A DNA stretch of 64,000 bases from Pogostemon cablin. Its lineage: Eukaryota > Streptophyta > Magnoliopsida > Lamiales > Lamiaceae. A program made the translations under genes and the position numbers. The stretch is from contig CM042962.1 of the NCBI GenBank assembly GCA_023678885.1, forward strand, positions 21,590,336 to 21,654,335, read 5' to 3'. A model generated the notes under the pieces. That model saw nothing but the letters and a program-made list of their open reading frames with translations. It searched no databases and was not told the DNA's origin. Of this stretch, positions 54,700 to 64,000 are shown in pieces; within the stretch, counting starts at the first letter, position 1; each line of letters starts with the position of its first letter.

Positions 54700-55602
54700 C
54701 ATCCTATAACTGATTAATGGCTGCTACCACCACATCAAAAATATTTCCAAACTCTGATGAATACCAATTTTTGATATCTAGTTTCAATCTTCGAAGCTTG
54801 GCAGCAAACTGAGAATTTAGGTTGGCAGCCCGTATCTGCCTCTGCCAAGAATTAGCTGCCATGACAAAGAACCCTGTATCTTAGAGCCACATCGACTGAA
54901 ACCTGAAAGGTTTTGGGGAGTATGCATTTTTACTACAATTTTAGATAATAGGGTTATGATCCGAGGAGTGTCTAGGAAGTGTGCTGGAAATAACCGAGTC
55001 CCATCTATCAATTACTCTTATCAATGAGGAGCACCCTGTCAATTTTAGAAACTCGCATTATCCTAGTAGTTGCACGACTCACCCACGTGAACCGAGATCC
55101 ATGCGGATCCAAATCATGAAGCTATGTTGTATCCAAAAATTTCCAATTTCAGGTCGCATTAAGTATTTCATGAACCCCCACCGTAGTGTTAAAGTCTCCC
55201 ATAATGAACATAGACTACTCCAAGTACGCATATATATCTAGCTAAAAGATCTCTTCTCTTAGTGTACTCATTGCTAGCATGCACGAAACCACATCTATAG
55301 TTCACCGATTCAAAAGTAAAGTCGAAGATGATTATCTGAGATGAACTAAAACTTCTCCTAATATTGGAGACATGCAGAGAATTGCTGAAAATCTATAAAT
55401 TAGGCTGGAGGCCCTCTCTATCATTACAACCAACAAAATTAAGTCACAAACTGCACCAAAAATGAGAAGGAACAATTGAGAATAAAACCTTAGGTTCCGC
55501 AATGGCCAACCATACAGGATTATGGCGAAGACATAGCTCTTTAAGAACCTCTTGGGAGTTATCATTCCTAATTCCCCTTATATTACATAATAAGGCTTTC
55601 AT
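54700..55602 (-). pseudogene. LINE C ORF2 endonuclease remnant
   Basis: The ATG at 55602 gives MKALLCNIRGIRN, with the Trp of LINE B changed to Cys. It is followed by IAEPKVL and, after frame breaks, pieces that include YRCGFVHASNEY and the target-binding region. The Asp-Asn motif area at about 55190-55210 is distorted. Multiple stops. Confidence 0.75.
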
Positions 55603-55649
55603 TTTTTAAGGTTTAATTTCCCGTGCTTCGACGGGTCCTTCTTTAGATT

Positions 55650-56642
55650 CTTTCACGTTTTTGAGGCAGATGTAGCCATGTTTTTAGTTTTGGTATTTAT
55701 TGCCTCGATGTGCTTAACCTCTGGTGTCCATGACCTGGTAACAGACGCCTCCGGCCTTATAAATTTTGAAGCACTGTTGGTTGTTCCTATAATTGAAGAT
55801 GTGGGATCAACAGTAATAATATCCATCTCAGCACTTCTCAAAGGGCTAGCAACCGCAACAGGTGCTGTCTCTTCCTCCCTAAACACAAGTGCAAGTTCAT
55901 TATATTCTTCATTATCCTCCAGGAAACTATCATCAAACGCCTCATGTTCTGATCTTTACTCTATATTACTGAGAACATTATCATCCTCTGAATCCTCATT
56001 ATGCTGACTTTCAATATCAACATATTTCTCAGCTTCCTAATCCTCTACTGATTCTTCCCCCTTGGGATTGAGAACCCTAACAATAACAAATTGCGAGAAA
56101 AGCTTTTTATGACTATCATAAAATTTATTAGAAATTGATAGCGTAGGGATATCACCTATTTTTCAATTGGCCTCGCCACAGGGCTGGAGAAAAGCCCTTT
56201 GCATATGGCCGATTTGGCAAGCGAAATTGGGTTGACATCACTGCCTACCTTCACTACATAAGACCTGGGGTCAGTGTTGCGTCTGATCAGTGAAGTACGA
56301 TCCGCATCATCACCGCGTGATTGATGATTAAGGTCACCCCGTGATGTAGGGTTAGGAGAAGAACCTTTTTTGCAACGGTTTGCGTAAGAATTGTTCTGCA
56401 AGCTAGGGCTCGATGGCAGGGTCCCGAGTCCAGATCGCTCAGGAGACTTTGCTGTGGTAGAGCGTGATCCAAAATTAATTCTGTCGGAGTCATCACTAGG
56501 TGGCATCTGCCGTCCAGCGTACTCACGATTGCGGCGCAGTAACTCCTCAAACCATGGATTCGAGGAGAAGGCAGTCTTGTTAGAAATGTATCAGACGAAA
56601 AGGGAGTAGAGAAGTGCCTTCGCCGAGTGGAGGCCCCTCCAT
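55650..56642 (-). pseudogene. LINE C ORF1 remnant
   Basis: The ATG at 56642 starts MEGPPLGEGTSLLP. After a frameshift NPWFEELLRRN continues in the frame that runs to 56156 (MPPSDDSDRINFGSRSTTAK and VKVGSDVNPISLAKSAICKG). The DUF4283 domain present in LINE B is missing: the sequence passes from SPVARPIEK near 56160 through about 80 bp to the acidic C-terminal part (55886 and below). So this is the N-terminus fused to the C-terminus. Confidence 0.75.
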
Positions 56643-57270
56643 GCTGCAGTGACGATGATCGATCGGGATTACAGGGCAGAATTTTTAGAGAGAAGGGGGA
56701 GAAAAATTCTAGAGAGAGAAACATCTTTAGAATGAAGAAGTAATATTATTCCTTAGCATTGAAATATAGGTGGAGAGCATGTTTTTTTAGTAAACAAATG
56801 ATTGGAAACATGAAAATACAAGTAGTTCCAAATTTCTTAAAGAATAAGGATTTTTCTGGAACCTTAAAAAAAGCCTAAAACAAGTCTTTTTATATCATTT
56901 TAATGGCCAAAATATTTAAGAAGCATAGAAATATAGGTGAGAGCATTTTTTTTAGTAAATAAATGATTGGAAACATTAAAATACGAGGAGTTCCAAATTT
57001 ATTAAGGAATTAGGATTTTTCTGGAACCCTCAAAAACAGCCTTAAATAACTATTTTTATGTTATTTTAAAGGCCAAAATAGTAAAAAAGCATTGAAATAT
57101 TGGTGGGGAGAATGTTCTTGTAATAAATAAAAGATTGGAAACACTAAAATACTACTAGTTCCTAATTTTTTAAGGAATAAAGATTTTTCTTGAATTTTAA
57201 AAAAACAACTAAAAAAAGTATTTTTTATTTTATTTTAACGGAAAAAAAGTTAAGAAACATTGAAATATAG

Positions 57271-57340
57271 ACAAATAATCATTGTTATTAGAAAAGAAAC
57301 ATTGATTGGAATAAATAAGCATTGTTATTAGATAAGAAGC
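57271..57340. mobile_element. Short insert in the satellite after attgaaatatag
   Basis: Seventy bases (acaaataatcattgttatta and a second copy of cattgttattaga) between attgaaatatag at 57259-57270 and 57341-57352. Too short to classify; position and duplication match the other insertions. Confidence 0.5.
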
Positions 57341-57523
57341 ATTGAAATATAGGTGGGGAGCCAGTTTTATTTAGTAAATAAATGGTTGGAGAAACATGAA
57401 AGTACGAGGAGTTCCAAAGTTGTTAAGGAATAAGAATTTTTCAGGAACTTTCAAAAAAAGCCTAAAACAAATATACTTATGTTATTTTAATGGCAAAAAT
57501 ATTTAAGAAGCCTTGATATATAG

Positions 57524-57737
57524 GCAAATAGATCATATCATATAAAGAGAAATGAAAAGTACAAAGTGCTAAGTCCCAAAAGATGTGTAAAGGCCACAAC
57601 TGGCCCAAATGCTCTATCTAAAACGAAAGTATTCTCTATTTATATCATGAAAGAGTAAGCTGTTTAGTGCACGTCCGTGGCCCGCCAACCTCGTATAGTG
57701 CATCAGCAACACAGTTTCCCTCTGTGAAGATGAGAAG
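57524..57737 (-). mobile_element. 5'-truncated LINE 3' end, about 214 bp
   Basis: The tail gcaaatagatcatatcatat follows ccttgatatatag; the other border is gccttatatatagg. The minus strand encodes EGNCVADALYEVGG, the RNase H C-terminal motif. Confidence 0.8.
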
Positions 57738-58077
57738 CCTTATATATAGGTGGGAATCATGTATTTTTAGTAAATAAATTATTGGAAACATGAAAATATC
57801 AGGAGTTCCAAAATTTTTAAGGAATAAGAATTTTTATGAAACTTTCAAAAATAGCCTAAAAAAGGCCTTTTATATCATTTTGATGCCCAAAATAGTTAAG
57901 AAGCATTGACATATCGATGGAGAGAATGTTCATTTAGTAAATAAATGATTGGAAACATGAAAATATGAGAAGTTCCAAATTTGTTAAGATAAGAATTTTA
58001 TTGGAACTTTCAAAAAAAGCTAAAAAATATTTTTATGCCATTTTAACTGTCAAAATAGTTAAGAAGCATTGAAATAT

Positions 58078-59569
58078 ATTCTAATAGATGATAGTATAAA
58101 AAAGAAAAATATAAAAAGTACAGAAGAGAAATTGAAAGAATGATCCAAAAGTGATTATTGAAAGAGTCAAACATGTGACTTTAAAAAGAGGACCAAAAGA
58201 TGTGAACTCATAAAAGAAAACGTAAAACCCTACTCGTATAATTTTATCTATGTAATCTGCAAGTAGGGGCCGTAGAGGGGTAGCTGGTGATAATCCAACA
58301 GTAAGACTAAGCCTATCACATGAAGTCCAAACAAAGCATAAGGCTAATAATCTTTAACAAAATGAAGCTATAGCAAGAGTTTGCTCAAGGCCTATTTCCA
58401 ACATCCCTGTAAACTGTATTCAATAATAGACAGCAGAGATCCATCTATAACAAAGTAATAGTAAACCGTCATAAGAACTGCAATAATCTGTTTCAAACCA
58501 ACTCAATAGACGACGTTAGAGAAATCATCTTCCCTACAGAGGGGAAGATTTGAATCAAAGGAGGCCTGATGGGTGATGAGTGTGAACATCACAGGACATC
58601 ATGAAAGTGCAAGCAACGCACAATCTAGTCTAAGTAATTAGCTTGAACACAAAAAAGAAGCAAACTCTTTAACCTATTTAAAACATACAACCAGACAAAG
58701 CAATTGGTGAAGAGGTGTGCTTGTTGTCAATCTAAAATCAAAGCACCAATCAGATGCCCATTAAACAAATTCAGTTGCATCATCAAATCAAAACAAATCA
58801 TGAATCAACTGAAAATTCCCAAAAGCTAAATGGAAAACCCGGCGCACAGATTCTGCAGAAACGGTAGCATCAGATTATGGAAAGGCAGCAGCTATGTCAC
58901 TGCTCAAAACTAATAGATAATAGCCGCGTCGATGGAGGATTTAGCAAGAATTGCTGCTGGTGTGGAATAACTCGATGGCTAAAAACAGAGGGCTGGACGA
59001 CCAGTGAAGTGGCGTCGTGTTGAATCACGTTTGCAATCAAAATTAGATGCACACCAGGGGAGAAATATGCATAATTGAACGGCGACGGGCATCTTGAAAA
59101 GTGAATCCACAGGGCCCTGGATGAATTAGGCGTGGCGTTCATAGGCCAACACAGCGGCTGAGTAACAGGGGAACAAAGACCACTTGTCGAAAACCGTAAT
59201 GGTTTGAAAGGCTGAACGGCCAAAAAACTCCAATACCAAAAAAGGTAGGAGAAAATCGCACAAAGCGATGGCAAGCGTCGGACAACGGCGGCCACAAAAC
59301 TGGGAGAGACTGATGTGTAGTCTCCAGTGGCTGATTTCACACGAGTAGCCGCCAAATCGGAACAGGGACCGGCCTAGATAGGGGGAAAGGGATCGTAGAA
59401 ATTCTGTTGAACATTGAGAAATTGACTCACGGAGAAAAGATAGAAGGCAGTAATCGTCGCTGGGAAAGCGCGACTGCCCTAGGCGAAGGGAGAGAAAGCC
59501 AGCGTCAACGACCAGGGCTTGGAGAAATCTGTACCAAGGGCGCATATTTTGATGAGGAATTCTATCCCT
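58078..59569 (-). mobile_element. Non-autonomous retroposon NA3
   Basis: 1492 bp flanked by agaagcattgaaatat (58062-58077 and 59570-59585), a 16-bp duplication. The minus-strand 5' part is C/T-rich and shares a block of roughly 100 bp with NA4, including aatcgcacaaagcgatggca at 59252. Minus frames 59545-59126 (139 codons) and 59355-58897 (152 codons) have no known domain. RRLPSLCAIFS in the latter recurs in NA4. It carries no RT or endonuclease, so it would need proteins from elsewhere, plausibly the LINE. Confidence 0.7.
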
Positions 59570-59755
59570 AGAAGCATTGAAATATCGGTGGGGAGCATGT
59601 TTTTTAGTAAATAAATTATTAGAAACATGAAAATACGAGGAGTTTAAAATTTGTTAAAAAATAAGGATTTTTCTGGAACTTTCAAAAAAAGCCTAAAACA
59701 AAATTTTCTTATGTCATTTTAATGGCCAAAATATTTAAGGAGCATTGATATATAG

Positions 59756-61613
59756 GCTAATAAGTCGCTTTATTAAAAGGAAAATGAAAAAGAAAGGGGG
59801 TACAGAAAGAAAAATGAGAAGATGATCAACTAAATGATCATTCAAGGAGCCAAATAGGTGGTTAAAATAGGACCAAACAGGTGGCCACAATAAAAGTAAA
59901 GGTCAGACAGTCGACCACATAAAACAAAACCAGCCTAAACTATATAAATCTTGTACAAAATGTTCTGCAGCTGGAATTAGAAGATGAGCAAAACAAGCTA
60001 AAGCATAGAGCAGGAGGGTACTGTTGGCAAGGTGTTTGCAGAGTGCTGCCAAGTGGAATCAATAAATTGACCTCTCAATATGGTTCTATCATCAGTAAAA
60101 TAAGCAAGAAATATCAGCAGAGCATGCACCGATCAAGTGACTCAAACCACAAGATGCATCACCATAAGTATCATGAAACTGATGCATCTTATAGGCAAGG
60201 ATGATCTAATCAAGAACATCATCTTTAAAACCAAAATGAGATTGCTACCCTTAAAGTGAAGCACAATCAAAATACCAATAACAAGATATGAAAGGGACTC
60301 GTTCATATCAACGAAACCCAAAAAATACACAGTAATAATAAGTGAATGTGGAATCATTATGTTCAATCTGCATAAAATCAGGCGAAAAAGCAACCAAAGG
60401 ATGCATCATTCGACATATCAGAAATCCTCAATGCCCATGAAATTAATCTGTTGTATTGGACTATAGGGAGGAAAGAAGCCCGCAAAAAACTGCGCGGCAA
60501 CATAGATTTTGAAAAATCCATTGCCGGAGAGACAGAGGTTGACGAAAAATCCTTGGCGAAGGATTAATTCTGCAGCAGGTTTTGTAACCCATCCATCTGT
60601 CTAGATGGAATAGAATCAGACTGCACATAGGGCGAAGAAATTGGAGACTTAAATGCCCTGTGACGGTAGTGGATGATCGCACACTAGAAAAAGGCAGCGG
60701 CACATAGGAGATGGAATGAGAATTCGACTTTGAAAGCAACACCAACATGGGACGGCAGCACAAACTCAGTGAGAGAAGGCGAAGCAGGGGTACCCTGTTT
60801 GAGAACCGGCGCTGAACGGGTGAAAGAAGAGGTCAACAACGAACAGTATCCGTGAATAGTGTCTGACCGTGAGGAAGGGAGGCACTGATTTTGGGAGGGC
60901 GCATCGTGTCGGCGCTAATCTGCAGCAAGGGATGAATCCGTAAATGCCACAACCGTGATGGGAATGCCGGAGAAAATCGCACAAAGCGAAGGCAAGCGTC
61001 GGGCAACGACAACCACGAAAGTAAGAGAACACAGAGTGGAATCTTCGGTGGCTGATATCACACTGGTAGCCGCCAAATCAGAACAGGGGTCCAGCCTACC
61101 CAGTGGGAGGGAAACGGATCTACAGAGAACTTCCAGCAAAGCAGCGCATTGGAGGCGATGGCCTAGGAGACAAAAGCGACAGCCAACGAATTGCGAAACC
61201 GGCGGCGCTGAAATTCTTGCCAAGAAGACGATGTTTGCAAATGGGCCAGCCAATTTTGAGAGTGACAGGACCAAGTCCTCCATCACCGTGGAGAATTGGA
61301 CGTAAATAGAGCCAAGAGGCGTCGATTTCATCAGCAAATAGGCAGTATAAACCAGGGCGGACTCCGTGTGTGATCGAAGGGGCTCACCAGAAGCGAGATC
61401 TCCAATTAAAGAGGGCAACGACCTAGGGTTCATTGAAATAAGCGCAGCCTGATGTGATTAGACAGTGGATTAAACCAAGGTTGTAATTCTGCGTGTGGAT
61501 ATATGAACGACGGTAGGCTAGGGCAAAATTGAAGGAAAAGTCTAGAGGAAGGGGGGAGAAAAAAGTAGAAAGAGAAAATCCGCTTCTTCCTCCCTGCTAA
61601 TTGAAGCAGTAGA
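59756..61613 (-). mobile_element. Non-autonomous retroposon NA4
   Basis: 1858 bp flanked by perfect attgatatatag (59744-59755 and 61614-61625). The tail gctaataagtcgctttatta resembles NA1 and NA2. The 5' end on the minus strand is C/T-rich (ttttctccccccttcctcta), like the 5' UTR of LINE C (tttttctcccccttctctct). A 172-codon minus frame at 61433-60915 shares RRLPSLCAIFS and a SATED/SATGD region with NA3. No known domain. Confidence 0.7.
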
Positions 61614-62468
61614 ATTGATATATAGGTGGATATCATATATTTTTAAGTAAATAAATGATTGGAAATATGAAAATACGAGGAGTTTCAAATTTGTTAAGGA
61701 TTAATGATTTTACTAAATAATTGGAAATATGAAAATACGAGGAGTTCCAAATTTGTTAAGGATTAATGATTTTACTGTAACTTTCAAAAATAGCCTAAAA
61801 CAAGTCTTTTTATGTAATTTTAACAGCCAAAATAGTTAAAAAGCATTGAAATATACATGGGCAGCATGTTCTTTTAGTAAATAAATGATTGGAAACATGA
61901 AAATATGAGGAGTTCAAAATTTGTTAAGGAATAATGATTTTTCTAGAACTTTCATAAACGCTTTAAAAAAGTATTTTTTATGTCATTTTAACAGTCAAAA
62001 CAGTTAAGAAGCATCGAAATATAGGTAGGAAGTATTTAGTTTTTGTAAATAAATTATTGGAAACGTGAAAATATGAGGAGTTCTGAATTTGTAAAGGAAT
62101 AGAGATTTTCTAAAACTTTAAAAAACACTATAACATAAGTAGCATTAAATAACAACTCGTGGTAACTCTTTAAATTTATTTAACACAAAATTGTAACATT
62201 TTTAAAATTATTATGATATGTAACATTTTTGTAACAATTTTTATATAAGTAACACATACATGTAACACTTTTCTAATATGTAACACATGCATATAACACT
62301 TTTTTATATATAACACATTTTATGTAATATTTTTACAATGGTAACATTATAATGTAACACTTATTAATAAGTAACATTTTTAAGTAACACTTCTACATAC
62401 ATAAATTATTTACGTAACATTTTAAAATAATATCTTAAATACTTCATATATATAAGATGAATACTAAT

Positions 62469-62473
<5 letters not shown>

Positions 62474-62503
<30 letters not shown>
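62474..62503. repeat. (TA)n microsatellite inside the CACTA-like element
   Basis: A run of about 15 TA units. Confidence 0.85.
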
Positions 62504-62506
<3 letters not shown>

Positions 62507-62807
62507 AGAAATAAATTATATATATACTTTTTAATAATTTTCTAAAAAAATTTGAATATATTAGTTTAATGTAATTATACAATACAAAATAAGTGTACAT
62601 AGTTCATTACATAAAATATATTTTATTTTATAATATATATTATTTTATAAAATTAAAAAAAATATTAATTACGAAAAATTATTTTAAATTATATTTACTT
62701 ACATTTTATGTTAACGGTTAAAATAATGAACTACAAAAGTTTATTTAAAAATGAAAATAAAAATTTGAAATATATAATAAAATAAATATTTAATATTTAT
62801 TAAGATT

Positions 62808-62880
62808 GATGGTCTAGTTAAGTTGGTAGTTGAAATACATTATAACTCATAGGTCATGGGATCAAATCCGAGCAATTGCA
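62808..62880 (+). mobile_element. tRNA-like segment inside the CACTA-like element
   Basis: tctagttaagttggtagt resembles a pol III A box and gtcatgggatcaaatccgag a B box (GGTTCAAATCC type) about 35 bp later, as in a SINE head. It may be a SINE remnant; no 3' A tail is evident. Confidence 0.3.
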
Positions 62881-63192
62881 CTTTTATTTTTTTATTTTAT
62901 AAAAAGTGTTACATAAACATTTTATTGTAACATTTATGAAGTGTTACTAAATTAAATGTAACATTTTTATTAAGTTTTCTATATTAAAAAAAAGTGTTAC
63001 AAAAGACAATAGGTTACAGGGGCAACAACGACACCCCTAAAAGTGTTATCTATTGTCTATAATAACACAATTAAGCTATTTGATAACATTTTTTGCGTGT
63101 TATTTAATGTCAATTATGTTGTAGTACAGCCTAAAACAGGTCTTTTTATGTCATTTTAACGACCAAAATAGTTAAGAAGTATTGATATATAG

Positions 63193-64000
63193 GCAAATAG
63201 ATCGTTTATTAAACAGAGAAAAAGAAAAATGTACATATTACAACCGAAGCTAAAGATGTGAAAAGCATAGATTACACCTATTTAAATCTAAAGAAATCTT
63301 GATTCATATCCTTAAACATTTGAGTACTAACAGAAACCGGGACATCAGTGTGCCATGTAGGATCGCCTCCCACTCTAGACAATAAATCAGTCGTTGCATT
63401 CCCTCCCTAAATATGTGGGTAACATGTAGGGTGATAATACTAGTTAATTCCTTTAATTTCCTCCAACGTGACTGCAATCTCAACGGAATGACAGGTGACG
63501 AATGCATGAAAGCATAAACCACATACTTGGAGTCCGTCTCCAACCACAGCCCGTGCCAACCTTTGGTGTGAGCATATTCGATGGCAAGAAAAGCTATTGC
63601 CAGCTCCGCCTCTACCGCAAATCCAATTCCATATCCACTTATAAAATGCCCCGATGAGAAGTCCCTTGAATTACCAAAAATTTCCCCGCCAGATATAAAC
63701 CCTGGCGCCCCAGTTGCATGACCATCTACATTCACCTTTATCCATCCGGAGGCGGAGGATTCCACTGAACCGAGATAATATTTTGAGCCTTGCGTGGTAT
63801 CCCTTTAACACCAAAGTATTTTAACATGCAAAGGTCTTCCACTGTGTTGTTCATCGACCCCATCTTAACATGATTCGCTTATCGGATAAGAGCCATCAGA
63901 TTTGCTATAATTTGTGAAGTTCTAATCGGCTTATCCTTTTCTTCCTTTGTGTAGCCTCCATACACAGCATTGTTCCTCTCACTCCATATGATCCATGCAT
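63193..64000 (-). mobile_element. LINE D: 3' part, continues beyond the window
   Basis: The tail gcaaatagatcgtttattaa follows attgatatatag (63181-63192). The coding part runs to the window end: RNase H (63304-63850) and, beyond, the IIWSERN end of zf-RVT near 63985. The 5' end is outside the window. Confidence 0.85.
63304..63850 (-). pseudogene. LINE D RNase H domain
   Basis: The frame 63765-63304 has GWIKVNVDGHATGAPG (first Asp), AVEAELAIAFLAIEYAHTKG (Glu) and LWLETDSKYVVYAFM (Asp), then TLHVTHIFREG, after which a frameshift breaks the EGN-AD segment (63390-63420). The N-terminal continuation above 63765 is shifted, with LKYFGVKGIPRKAQ in another frame, matching LHFFGIKGVPKKA in LINE B. It is closest in layout to the RNase H of LINE B. 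Confidence 0.8.

Larger units (their letters stand above)
51916..56756 (-). mobile_element. LINE C: LINE with complete ends and internal deletions
   Basis: 4841 bp flanked by 13-bp duplications cattgaaatatag (51903-51915 and 56757-56769). The tail gcaaatagatgatgtaatat is identical to that of LINE B. Order on the minus strand: 5' UTR, ORF1 (56642 to about 55650), ORF2 (55602 to about 51980). It is about 1.3 kb shorter than LINE B: most of the DUF4283 part of ORF1 and the N-terminal half of RNase H are deleted, and many stops are present. Confidence 0.9.
62126..63126. mobile_element. Non-autonomous CACTA-like element in a satellite monomer
   Basis: About 1 kb. The left end is cactataacataagtagcat and the right end, read in reverse, is tactacaacataattgacat; both continue ttaaataacaa/c, giving inverted repeats of about 30 bp. 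TAACAC, TAACAT or GTGTTA motifs recur more than 20 times inside the ends, like the subterminal transposase-binding repeats of CACTA elements. The satellite is interrupted within actttaaaaaa/cagcctaaaac. A clear 3-bp duplication could not be fixed. Confidence 0.55.
47513..63192. repeat. Satellite-like array, monomer about 167 bp, interrupted by insertions
   Basis: About 24 monomers. A typical monomer reads tggggagcatgttctttt, agtaaataaatgattggaaa, catgaaaatacgaggagtt, ccaaatttgttaaggaataa, ggatttttctggaactttc, aaaaacagcctaaaacaag, tctttttatgtcatttta, atggccaaaatagttaag, aagcattgaaatatagg. Uninterrupted runs: 47525-47692 (1), 47949-48282 (2), 48437-49106 (4), 50189-51025 (5), 51187-51521 (2), 56770-57270 (3), 57353-57523 (1), 57748-58077 (2), 59586-59755 (1) and 61626-63192 (3, one with an internal duplication of about 65 bp near 61715, one split by the CACTA-like element). 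No coding sequence. Confidence 0.9.

Noticed and set aside
62406..62600. 64-codon minus frame with a Tyr-Ile repeat
   Set aside because: Caused by the (TA)n microsatellite.
47513..63192. CRISPR-like array because of regular repeats
   Set aside because: The repeats are 167-bp contiguous monomers without unique spacers, in plant nuclear DNA with retrotransposons.

Overview
The window looks like repeat-rich, probably heterochromatic nuclear DNA of a flowering plant, most likely a eudicot. The evidence is plant-type Copia and Athila-type Gypsy retrotransposons, L1-type LINEs carrying an RNase H domain, Stowaway-like and other MITEs, a tRNA-derived SINE, and what looks like an endogenous pararetrovirus relic. 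I could not recognise one host protein gene, rRNA or tRNA gene. Nearly all coding sequence is decayed transposon sequence. I cannot name the species.

Layout. 1-2165: minus-strand relic resembling caulimovirid coat and movement protein regions. 2166-4390: AT-rich DNA with three copies of one MITE family. 4478-5900: a plus-strand Athila-type LTR. 6540-11412: a decayed plus-strand Copia element (Copia-gamma) with a probable 3' LTR behind it. 11900-17240: non-coding DNA with MITEs. 17242-18826: a second plus-strand Athila-type LTR, abutting the inverted 3' LTR of a long minus-strand Athila-type element (18827 to about 36400). The pol gene of that element was split by a younger complete Copia element (Copia-alpha, 26135-34424; LTRs of 1388/1389 bp, 5-bp target duplication GAAGC, primer-binding site and polypurine tract present). 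36400-41378: a LINE (LINE A) broken by a related Copia element (Copia-beta). 41391-47512: an almost complete LINE (LINE B).

47513-63192 is the most unusual part. It holds about 24 copies of a roughly 167-bp satellite-like repeat. LINE copies (B, C, D and several 5'-truncated fragments) and apparently non-autonomous retroposons are inserted repeatedly at one phase of the repeat, always in the minus orientation. The duplicated target is attgaaatatag or a close variant. This suggests a LINE family with near site-specific integration into a satellite, and non-autonomous elements using the same site. A CACTA-like element (62126-63126) and a SINE (49198-49381) are further insertions in the array.

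Other points: the leader of Copia-alpha and Copia-beta carries a series of hairpins whose stems co-vary between copies; a module of about 100 bp is shared by Copia LTRs and Athila-type LTRs; and clusters of TTCGACC/GGTCGAA motifs sit in LTR U3 regions and in the Athila spacer. All alignments, counts and pairings were made by eye.
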